Source: an uncultured Steroidobacter sp. (lineage in GTDB: Bacteria > Pseudomonadota > Gammaproteobacteria > Steroidobacterales > Steroidobacteraceae). Taken from it: a DNA stretch of 25,115 nt. The stretch covers positions 1-25,115 of the forward strand of contig CAMLEO010000082.1 of NCBI GenBank assembly GCA_946478975.1, in the 5' to 3' direction. Under the pieces are notes generated by a model, which was not told the origin of the DNA, searched no databases, and saw only the letters and a program-made list of their open reading frames with translations. Made by a program: the position numbers and the translations under genes. Shown here one piece after another: positions 11,188-17,695 of the stretch (the first letter of the stretch is position 1; each line of letters opens with the position of its first letter).

Positions 11188-11198
11188 GTCAAATGACG
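11188..11198 (+). promoter_or_regulatory. Shared motif GTCAAATGACG upstream of ureG (copy 1)
   Basis: An 11-base word containing the palindrome GTCA-AA-TGAC. The identical word occurs at 16373-16383 before the porin-urt operon, in the same orientation. Here it begins 36 bases upstream of TATCAT (11224-11229), a good -10 box for ureG. That puts its centre near -43, the position of an activator that contacts RNA polymerase directly. It is also ~28 bases before hupE, so it could serve both genes. Confidence 0.5.
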
Positions 11199-11223
11199 TA
11201 GACGACCCCGGTCATGCAAGCCG

Positions 11224-11229
11224 TATCAT
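11224..11229 (+). promoter_or_regulatory. Candidate -10 box for ureG
   Basis: TATCAT matches the sigma-70 -10 consensus at five of six positions and lies 30 bases before the chosen ureG start. No good -35 box is present; the GTCAAATGACG word occupies that area, as expected for an activator-dependent promoter. Confidence 0.4.
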
Positions 11230-11258
11230 ACGAGGCCAACGAGGCGCGAGGACCATCG

Positions 11259-11882
11259 ATGTCGAAAGCTGAAGTACTGCGACTGGGCGTCGGCGGCCCG
11301 GTCGGGTCGGGTAAAACCGCACTCGTCGACAATCTCTGCAAGCGCATGCGCGACCGCTTCAACATCGCGGTCGTCACCAACGACATCTACACACGCGAAG
11401 ACGCCGAGTTCCTGATCCGCAGCCAGGCGCTGCCGCCCGAGCGCATTCGCGGCGTGGAAACCGGCGGCTGCCCGCACACCGCGATCCGCGAAGACGCTTC
11501 GATGAATCTCGCCGCCATCGACGGGCTGATGCGCGAGTTCAGCGGCCTGGACATGATCATCGTCGAAAGCGGCGGCGACAACCTGGCTGCAACGTTCAGC
11601 CCGGAGCTGTCGGATCTCACTTTATATGTCATCGATGTCGCGGCCGGCGACAAGATTCCGCGCAAAGGCGGTCCCGGCATCATGCGTTCGGACTTGCTGA
11701 TCATCAACAAAATCGACCTGGCGCCTCACGTGGGCGCGTCGCTCGAAGTCATGGATCGGGACGCACGCAAGATGCGCGGCGAGCGGCCGTTCGTATTCAC
11801 CAATCTCAAGACCGGCGAAGGGCTGGACAAAGTGATCGCGTTCATCGAACGCCAAGGCATGTTGCAACCGAGTGCCGCCTGA
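11259..11882 (+). CDS. ureG: Urease accessory GTPase UreG
   Basis: UreG hydrolyses GTP to deliver nickel to the urease active site, working with UreD, UreF and UreE. From the ATG at 11259 the protein is 207 residues, the usual size. It has the P-loop GGPVGSGKT (12-20), the nickel-binding CPH motif at 71-73 within [29 protein letters not shown] (switch region) and the base-recognition word [11 protein letters not shown]. The start is chosen because CGAGGA lies 7 bases upstream and [13 protein letters not shown] is a typical N-terminus. An earlier ATG at 11214 would add 15 residues not seen in the family. It is separated from ureDABC by ~12 kb, standing divergent from hupE and convergent (1 base apart) with the response regulator. 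ureE and ureF are not in the window. Confidence 0.96.
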   Translation: MSKAEVLRLGVGGPVGSGKTALVDNLCKRMRDRFNIAVVTNDIYTREDAEFLIRSQALPPERIRGVETGGCPHTAIREDASMNLAAIDGLMREFSGLDMIIVESGGDNLAATFSPELSDLTLYVIDVAAGDKIPRKGGPGIMRSDLLIINKIDLAPHVGASLEVMDRDARKMRGERPFVFTNLKTGEGLDKVIAFIERQGMLQPSAA

Positions 11883-11883
11883 T

Positions 11884-12810
11884 TCAACGGGCCAGCGTGC
11901 GAACAGCACGCGCGGCGGCAGCCGCACGATTCTCCACGCCGAGTTTCACAAACACCTGCTCCAGATGTTTGTTCACTGTGCGTGGGCTGATGCTCAGGAT
12001 TTCGCCGATCTCACGATTGGACTTGCCGCGACTGATCCATAACAGCACTTCTGCTTCACGCGTAGTGAGCGACAGCGCCCGCTGCAGCAACTGCTCATCG
12101 CCTCGCGTTCCGGCTTCGGCCAGCCGAAACAACAGCTCATCCGGGCCGATGCGGCTCAACACGGAAATCTCCAGGCGTCGGGAGCCGATCTCCATGGTCG
12201 CGGTGCCTGCAGCCCTGGGCCCATCCTGCCGCAGCTGCATGAGCTGTTCGACCAGCTCCACCGGCAGGCTCGCGGCCTGTTCGTTGGCCGCAGGAAACAA
12301 CTCGGCCAGCAGCTCTCGGGCTTTGGGCGTGAACCATAGCAAGCGGCCGCTCAGGTCCGTGGCCAACAGGAAACGTCCGGTTGCATCCAACGCCGCGTGC
12401 GTTCCATGCGCCATCCTCGCATTCGCGAGATGTACACGGATACGCGCGAGCAACTCATCGATGACGATGGGTTTGGTGACGTAATCGACCCCGCCCGCGG
12501 CGAGCCCTTCAACGACATGCTCCGTGTCGGCGAGTCCCGTCATGAATATCACCGGCAGGTGCGAGAGCAGCTTTTCTCGCTTCAAACGCCGGCACGCTTC
12601 GAAGCCATCGATCCCCGGCATCATCGCGTCCATCAGCACCAGGTCGGGTGTGATCTGATCGACCAGCTGCAGCGCGCTGTCGCCATCGGTGGCGATCAGC
12701 ACCGTGAAGCCCGCCTGGTCGAGCGTATCGGTGAGAAAGCTCAATGTTTCCGGCGTGTCGTCCACGACCAGCACCGTCGCGCGCCGCGTGCTTGCGTTAG
12801 AGGTCATCAT
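11884..12810 (-). CDS. LuxR-family response regulator (REC-middle domain-HTH)
   Basis: A 308-residue DNA-binding response regulator. The receiver domain (about 10-130) has the acid pair Asp17/Asp18, phospho-acceptor Asp61 in LVLMDAMMPG, Thr91 in FMTG and Lys113 in VTKP, so it is fully equipped. A ~100-residue middle region follows (about 133-235, LDATGRFLLATDLSGRLLWFTPKARELL), which looks like a degenerate PAS domain. The C-terminus (about 245-305, LTTREAEVLLWISRGKSNREIGEILSIS...TVNKHLEQVFVKLGV) is a classic LuxR/FixJ helix-turn-helix. Its start overlaps the end of the hybrid kinase gene (ATG at 12808-12810 or 12805-12807, kinase stop at 12797-12799), so the two are translationally coupled partners. 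By position the target genes are likely the urea and urease genes on both sides, perhaps through GTCAAATGACG. Confidence 0.93.
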   Translation of the reverse strand: MMTSNASTRRATVLVVDDTPETLSFLTDTLDQAGFTVLIATDGDSALQLVDQITPDLVLMDAMMPGIDGFEACRRLKREKLLSHLPVIFMTGLADTEHVVEGLAAGGVDYVTKPIVIDELLARIRVHLANARMAHGTHAALDATGRFLLATDLSGRLLWFTPKARELLAELFPAANEQAASLPVELVEQLMQLRQDGPRAAGTATMEIGSRRLEISVLSRIGPDELLFRLAEAGTRGDEQLLQRALSLTTREAEVLLWISRGKSNREIGEILSISPRTVNKHLEQVFVKLGVENRAAAAARAVRTLAR

Positions 12811-15800
12811 TGCGCATGGTTTCCAGCACGTGCATGAAGCGCTTCAAGTCGAAGTTGGCGACCAGCGCGTGCAGGTGGGTGGTGAAAGGTTTGCTCGCCG
12901 GGTCGTCCGCCTCGATCTGCCGCAGCTTGGCCTGAATGCCGCGCACGTGACCGATCCGGCCGAGCTGATACAGATCGTTGACGTGATGCCGCGAGCGATC
13001 CGGCAGCTCGCCGATGGCGCCGATCGCTTCGAGCGGATCGCTGCTGGACTCGTAAATCCAATCCGCACCCAGCAGCCCGCCGATGCAGTCGAGCAGCAGG
13101 TGCAGGTCGACTGGTTTCATCACAAAGCCATCGTGCGGATAGTCGGCGCCGCCGGGGCTGTATTCATGCGCATTGGCGGACACCATGACGATTTTCGTCG
13201 CACGCAGTGCCGCTTGCTCGCGTAATTGTTTCGCGACTTCCCAGCCCGACAGGTCGGGCATGGAAATATCGATCATCACTAAAGCCGGACGATGCTCGGC
13301 GGCGAGCGCCAGGCCGGTTGTTCCATTTGGCGCCGTAACGACATCGAACTGCAATGGCTGCAGCAGGCGCTGAACCAGATCGAGATGCGAAGGATCGTCA
13401 TCGATGAGCAGCAGCTTCAGGCGCGGCCCTTCGTATCCAGTGATGCGCCCCGGCGCCGACGATTGGTGGATCGCATGCATTGCCTCCGAGAGCAGCAAGC
13501 GCACTGTGAACGTCGTGCCCTGCCCCAGCGTGCTGCGAGCGAGCAGTTCGCCGCCCATGATCTGCGTCAGCAGCTTGGTGATCGTGAGCCCCAAGCCGAT
13601 GCCGGGAATGGCGCGCACCGTCGGCGTCTCGCCGCGTTCGAAAGGTTGAAACACGCGCTCCAGATCGGCCTCGGCGATGCCGACGCCGGTGTCGGAGATC
13701 TCGAACTCCGCAACCTGGTTGCGATATCTCACCACCAGGCTGGCGTGGCCGCGCTCGGTATATTTGATCGCATTGGACAGCAGGTTGATGAGGATCTGCC
13801 GCAGCCGCTTCTGATCGGTATGCACGTGCGCCGGCAGATGCTGCGGACATTGGTAGCGAAACTCGATGCCGCGATTCGCCGCCTGCAGCCGGAACATATC
13901 GACGATCTGGTCCAGGAACTCCACCAGCTGCACTTTGTCCCGATTCAGCCGCAGCATGCCGTTTTCGATACGCGAGATGTCGAGCAGGCCGTCGATCAGA
14001 TTCGTCAGGTGCTCGGCGCTGCGGCGGATCACCCTTGCGGCGTTGTCGGAAGGCCCTGCCACACCGCGCTCGAGCAGCTGCGCGTAACCGAAGATTGCGT
14101 TCAACGGCGAGCGAATCTCGTGGCTGATGCCGACGATGTAACGGGTCTTGGCGACGTTGGCGGCTTCGGCGACTTCCTTGGCCTTTTGCAAGGCTGCGTC
14201 GGTGCGTTTGTGAGCTTCGATTTCGTCCATGAGCATCGCGGTCTGCCGCTCCGACTCGGCTTCGGCACTGCGCCGGCTTTCGTGCGCCAGGACGATCAGC
14301 CACGCAGCAACGCCGGTCAGCACGAACAAGCTGATGAACACCACCCACAGCGTCACGCGGATCGCTTCTCGGTCCGCCGCCGTCGTACCGCCGTACTGAT
14401 GATAGATGAGCGACAACAACAGACCGATGGTGAGATTGAAAACCAGCAGCAGCCCGAAGAAATGTCCGCCGCGGGTGTTCAGCGCCAGTGCGATGCGTGC
14501 AGGCAGGACGCTCGTGACAAAGCCATGCAGTTGCTCCGTGAAACGGCTGTTGGTCTTGCACAGATCGTGACAGCGCGCCTCCAGCGTGCAGCACAGTGAG
14601 CAGATCGGGCCGGAATACGCCGGACACATCGCGATGTCATTGCGCCCGAAGACGTTCTCACAAATCGTGCAACGAATCTCCGGCTGGTTGTCCGGCAGGC
14701 CGGTGGGCTGCCGCGCCAGGTAATAACGGCCCTTGGTCGCCCACGCGATGACCGGCGCAGCGACGAACGCAACCAACAAGGCGACCAGCGGCGAGAGAAT
14801 CTGCGGCAACGTGCCGAACGCGCCCAGAAACGCCAGGCTCGATATCACAATCGACAGCAGCAGCGCGCCGACGCCGACGGGATTGATGTCGTAGAGATGG
14901 GCGCGCTTGAACTCGATGTACGGCGGGCTGTAGCCGAGCGGTTTGTTGATGACCAGATCCGCAGTCAATGCGCCGATCCAACCCGCCGCGAAGTTCGCAT
15001 AGATCACCAGGATGGTCTCGATCGCATCGAAGATGCCGGTTTCCATCAGCAACAACGCGAGCAGCACATTGAACACCAGCCAGACGACGCGGCCGGGATG
15101 GCTGTGCGTCAGCCGCGAGAAAAAGTTCGACCACGCAATCGAGCCCGCATAGGCGTTGGTCACATTGATCTTGAGCTGACAGACGATCACGAAAACGCCT
15201 GTGAGCACCAGCGCGAACGTCGGTGACTGCACGGTTTCGCGGAACGCCAGGAAATACATGCCGGTCGGCTCGTCCGCCTGCCCGGGCAACACGCCGTGAC
15301 GTAAAGCCAGGAATGCCAGGAATGAACCGGCGAGCAGCTTGAAGCCGCCCATGAACACCCAGCCCGGCCCAGACGCAATCAGCGCCGTCCACCATGCCAC
15401 GCGATTGCGACGATCGCGGTTCGGAAGAAAGCGCAGGTAGTCCACCTGCTCGCCGATCTGCGGCAGCAGTGACAACAGCATGGATACGGCCATGCCAAAC
15501 AACAGCGGATCCAGCGAGCCGTCGGACGATCCCTGCTGACCGGTGTAACCCGTCCATGCGGTCACATCGGACGGCGCCTTCCAGGCGATATATGCGATCG
15601 GCAGGAACTGCAGCACGATCCACACCGGCTGCGTTGCCAGCTGCATTCTGCTGATGAGGCTGAACCCGTAGATCGCGATGGGAATGACGATCAGCGAGCT
15701 GACCAGGTGGCCGATGGCCAGCGGAATGCCGAACAGCATCTGCAACGCCAGCGACATGATGCTGGCTTCGATCGAGAACAGCAGGAACGTGAACGACGCG

Positions 15801-16162
15801 TAGATCAGCGACGTGATCGTCGATCCCATGTAGCCGAAGCCGGCGCCGCGCGTGAGCAGATCGATATCGACGCCGTAACGGGCCGCGTACGAACAGATCG
15901 GCAGGCCGATGAGAAACATCAGCACGCAGAACGCCACGATTGCCCACGCCGTGTTGGGAAATCCATAGGCGATGGTCAGCGCCCCGCCGATCGCTTCGCA
16001 GGCAAGAAAGGCGATGGGACCGAACGCCGTGTTGCCGACGCGGAACGAGGATTTGCGCGCGCGATCCGCCGTATAGCGCAGCGCATAGTCCTCCAGCGTC
16101 TGGCTGGCGACCCACTGGTTGTACTGCCGGCGCTCGCGAACGATGCGTTGTCGTGCAGTCAT
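12797..16162 (-). CDS. NCS1-type permease fused to hybrid histidine kinase
   Basis: A 1121-residue sensor. Residues ~44-475 form a ~12-helix transporter domain like the nucleobase:cation symporter (NCS1/cytosine permease) family, starting FRVGNTAFGPIAFLACEAIGG. Residues 498-535 hold eight cysteines (C498, C501, C513, C521, C524, C525, C531, C535), a probable metal-binding knot. Two more helices follow (about 568-586 and 604-626), then a coiled coil. The HisKA domain has His681 in ISHEIRSPLNAI; the ATPase domain has Asn797 and Asp824 in ISDTGVGIA and GIGLGLTI. A receiver has Asp921/922, Asp965 and Lys1016. A helical tail of ~90 residues ends the protein. The layout recalls CrbS-type kinases, which carry a different (SLC5) transporter domain and a LuxR partner. 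The ATG at 16160-16162 is chosen because a sigma-54 promoter lies just upstream, inside the longer reading frame. The ligand is probably urea or a purine-pathway compound. Confidence 0.93.
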   Translation of the reverse strand: MTARQRIVRERRQYNQWVASQTLEDYALRYTADRARKSSFRVGNTAFGPIAFLACEAIGGALTIAYGFPNTAWAIVAFCVLMFLIGLPICSYAARYGVDIDLLTRGAGFGYMGSTITSLIYASFTFLLFSIEASIMSLALQMLFGIPLAIGHLVSSLIVIPIAIYGFSLISRMQLATQPVWIVLQFLPIAYIAWKAPSDVTAWTGYTGQQGSSDGSLDPLLFGMAVSMLLSLLPQIGEQVDYLRFLPNRDRRNRVAWWTALIASGPGWVFMGGFKLLAGSFLAFLALRHGVLPGQADEPTGMYFLAFRETVQSPTFALVLTGVFVIVCQLKINVTNAYAGSIAWSNFFSRLTHSHPGRVVWLVFNVLLALLLMETGIFDAIETILVIYANFAAGWIGALTADLVINKPLGYSPPYIEFKRAHLYDINPVGVGALLLSIVISSLAFLGAFGTLPQILSPLVALLVAFVAAPVIAWATKGRYYLARQPTGLPDNQPEIRCTICENVFGRNDIAMCPAYSGPICSLCCTLEARCHDLCKTNSRFTEQLHGFVTSVLPARIALALNTRGGHFFGLLLVFNLTIGLLLSLIYHQYGGTTAADREAIRVTLWVVFISLFVLTGVAAWLIVLAHESRRSAEAESERQTAMLMDEIEAHKRTDAALQKAKEVAEAANVAKTRYIVGISHEIRSPLNAIFGYAQLLERGVAGPSDNAARVIRRSAEHLTNLIDGLLDISRIENGMLRLNRDKVQLVEFLDQIVDMFRLQAANRGIEFRYQCPQHLPAHVHTDQKRLRQILINLLSNAIKYTERGHASLVVRYRNQVAEFEISDTGVGIAEADLERVFQPFERGETPTVRAIPGIGLGLTITKLLTQIMGGELLARSTLGQGTTFTVRLLLSEAMHAIHQSSAPGRITGYEGPRLKLLLIDDDPSHLDLVQRLLQPLQFDVVTAPNGTTGLALAAEHRPALVMIDISMPDLSGWEVAKQLREQAALRATKIVMVSANAHEYSPGGADYPHDGFVMKPVDLHLLLDCIGGLLGADWIYESSSDPLEAIGAIGELPDRSRHHVNDLYQLGRIGHVRGIQAKLRQIEADDPASKPFTTHLHALVANFDLKRFMHVLETMRNDDL

Positions 16163-16194
16163 CGTTGTATGAACTGAATCGGTTCGTCCTCCCA

Positions 16195-16211
16195 AGCAAG
16201 CGATGTGCCAG
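16195..16211 (-). promoter_or_regulatory. Sigma-54 (-24/-12) promoter of the permease-kinase operon
   Basis: Read on the minus strand, CTGGCACATCGCTTGCT matches the sigma-54 consensus TGGCAC-N5-TTGC(A/T) at every conserved position, with exactly ten bases between the GG and GC pairs. Transcription would begin near 16184, giving a 22-base leader to the ATG at 16162. Sigma-54 promoters need an enhancer-binding activator, often NtrC for nitrogen genes. Confidence 0.8.
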
Positions 16212-16252
16212 CGACGTTCTGGGGCAGCGCGCGGCGCCGACGCCCCAACACT

Positions 16253-16328
16253 GGTGCAAGCCGATGTCACATCGAGGTGCAGCGCTCGAACCGCGTGCAC
16301 AGAGATGGATCATGCACCGCCCCGTGCA
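16253..16328. promoter_or_regulatory. Cluster of TGCAC/GTGCA half-sites, possible NtrC enhancer
   Basis: Half-sites occur at 16253-16258 (GGTGCA), 16276-16281 (GGTGCA), 16295-16300 (GTGCAC), 16313-16317 (TGCAC) and 16324-16328 (GTGCA). The last two form the inverted repeat TGCAC-N6-GTGCA, centred about 137 bases upstream of the predicted sigma-54 start. NtrC sites normally have a 7-base spacer, so the match is imperfect by one base. Confidence 0.4.
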
Positions 16329-16372
16329 ACTGTCTCTACGTCAAACACCCCAGGCGCATCGGCGGCAGGTAC

Positions 16373-16383
16373 GTCAAATGACG
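16373..16383 (+). promoter_or_regulatory. Shared motif GTCAAATGACG upstream of porin-urt operon (copy 2)
   Basis: Identical to the word before ureG, here extended to the inverted repeat CGTCA-AA-TGACG (16372-16383). A possible -10 box TAGCGT (three of six, keeping the first, second and last consensus bases) begins 36 bases downstream at 16409, the same spacing as at ureG. The porin start is 85 bases away. Confidence 0.45.
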
Positions 16384-16468
16384 CGTATCCGCACCGGGCC
16401 GGCGCGCATAGCGTTGCTGCGCAAGTGAGTTACGACCTGGCCAACAACCACGAATCGGGGACCCGTCC

Positions 16469-17560
16469 ATGCCGCAGAGATCGATCAACCTTCGCACGAC
16501 GGCGCTCGGCGTCGCGCTCGCCGCAGTACCTGTGAGCAGCGTGCTGGCCGCCGACGTGACGCTGCCGCCCATTTCCGTCGGCGCCGGCGTGCGTTCGAGC
16601 TTCACGTACACCGATCCGGACGTGGGCGATGAGATCAGCGATTTCGAACTGAACAGCGCGCGCATCTACATCAGCGGCAAGGTCACAGAAAACATCAGCC
16701 TGATGTTCAACACCGAGTACAACCCGAACGGCGCGACTCCGGAATCGGTGCGCGTCATCGACGCCGCCGCGCAGTTCTCGTTCTCCGATCAATTCAACAT
16801 CTGGGCCGGCCGCTTCCTGCCGCCGAGCGATCGCGCCAATCTGTATGGGCCGTACTACGCCAATCACTGGGGCGTGTATCGCGACGGCGTGCAGGACGGT
16901 TATCCGTTCGAGACCGAAGGCCGCGACGACGGCGTGATGTACTGGGGCCAGTTCGGCATCGCCAAGATTTCTGCCGGCGTGTTCGACGTGCAAGGTCTCA
17001 GCAAAGGCACTTCGGACGTGCTGTACGCCAGCCGCCTGCAGCTGGATTTCTGGGATCCGGAAGGCGGCTATTACTTGAACAGCACCTACTACGGCGAAAA
17101 AGATCTGCTGGCACTCGGCGTCGCCGCGCAAACCGCAGCCGGCGACAACGCCTATTCGGTCGATTTCCTGCTGGAAAAGAAACTCCCCAACAGCGGCGTC
17201 GTCACCGTTGAAGCGGAATACGCTAAGTATGACGGGCTGGGCGGCTATCCGAGCCCGCGCGCCAATCTGGTCGGCCCGATTCCGTACGACTCGAGCGATG
17301 GCTATTACGTGCTCGGCGCATATTTGTTTCCGCAAACCATTGGGATCGGCAAGTTCCAGGTGCTCGCCAAGTACGGCCAGTCCACCTACGACTACGCCGC
17401 GCTGTCCGATGTGGACCAGGCGACCACGGAGCTGGACGTGACTTACCTGATCAAGCAATTCAACGCGCGCGTCACGCTGTTCTATCTCGATTCCAGCTTC
17501 GACCCCAACCTGGGCCGCGACAACACTCAGATCGGCGTCGGTCTGCAGGTGCAAATATGA
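16469..17560 (+). CDS. Outer-membrane porin associated with urea uptake
   Basis: A 363-residue outer-membrane beta-barrel. Residues 1-27 are a signal peptide (PVSSVLA). The body alternates polar and aromatic residues in strands such as SARIYISGKVTENISLMFNTEYN, QFNIWAGRFLPPSDRANLYGP and FQVLAKYGQSTYDYA. This resembles the phosphate-selective (OprP/OprO-like) porin family, with the NIWAGRFLPPSDR word typical of that group. The C-terminus ends VGLQVQI, without the usual final aromatic residue. The ATG at 16469 has GGGGA 7 bases upstream. It is the first gene before urtA with a hairpin between, and probably lets urea or amides across the outer membrane under nitrogen shortage. Specificity is inferred from context only. 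Confidence 0.85.
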   Translation: MPQRSINLRTTALGVALAAVPVSSVLAADVTLPPISVGAGVRSSFTYTDPDVGDEISDFELNSARIYISGKVTENISLMFNTEYNPNGATPESVRVIDAAAQFSFSDQFNIWAGRFLPPSDRANLYGPYYANHWGVYRDGVQDGYPFETEGRDDGVMYWGQFGIAKISAGVFDVQGLSKGTSDVLYASRLQLDFWDPEGGYYLNSTYYGEKDLLALGVAAQTAAGDNAYSVDFLLEKKLPNSGVVTVEAEYAKYDGLGGYPSPRANLVGPIPYDSSDGYYVLGAYLFPQTIGIGKFQVLAKYGQSTYDYAALSDVDQATTELDVTYLIKQFNARVTLFYLDSSFDPNLGRDNTQIGVGLQVQI

Positions 17561-17595
17561 AACAGCGACTCGGGCGTCCTGCCACTCGCGCTGTG

Positions 17596-17629
17596 ACGCA
17601 GGGGAAAAGGCGCGACTTTCCCCCTGCGT
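17596..17629 (+). terminator. Hairpin between porin and urtA
   Basis: ACGCAGGGG (17596-17604) pairs with CCCCTGCGT (17621-17629). After a one-base bulge, AAA (17605-17607) pairs with TTT (17617-17619). The stem of about 12 pairs is strong, but no T-run follows. It may be a leaky terminator or a transcript-stabilising structure that sets the ratio of porin to UrtA. Confidence 0.45.
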
Positions 17630-17695
17630 TCGCCACCTACGGCGGCGGGCACATCCATGTGCCTTACTAATCCCCTCGCATCCGGAGAAACATTC

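Larger units (their letters stand above)
16163..16468. promoter_or_regulatory. Divergent control region between permease-kinase and porin-urt operon
   Basis: These 306 bases have no convincing gene. They hold the sigma-54 promoter of the kinase operon (16195-16211), five TGCAC/GTGCA half-sites (16253-16328), and two 9-base direct repeats TACGTCAAA 33 bases apart (16337-16345 and 16370-16378). The second repeat is part of the GTCAAATGACG word. The porin ribosome site GGGGA (16457-16461) is at the right end. Confidence 0.7.

Noticed and set aside
16163..16300. 46-residue N-terminal extension of the permease-kinase (start at 16300)
   Set aside because: It contains the sigma-54 promoter, has no family-like sequence, and would start upstream of the predicted transcript start.
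16401..16418. Sigma-54-like TTGCT before the porin
   Set aside because: TTGCT is present but the required GG pair is not at the correct distance (no GG-N10-GC).
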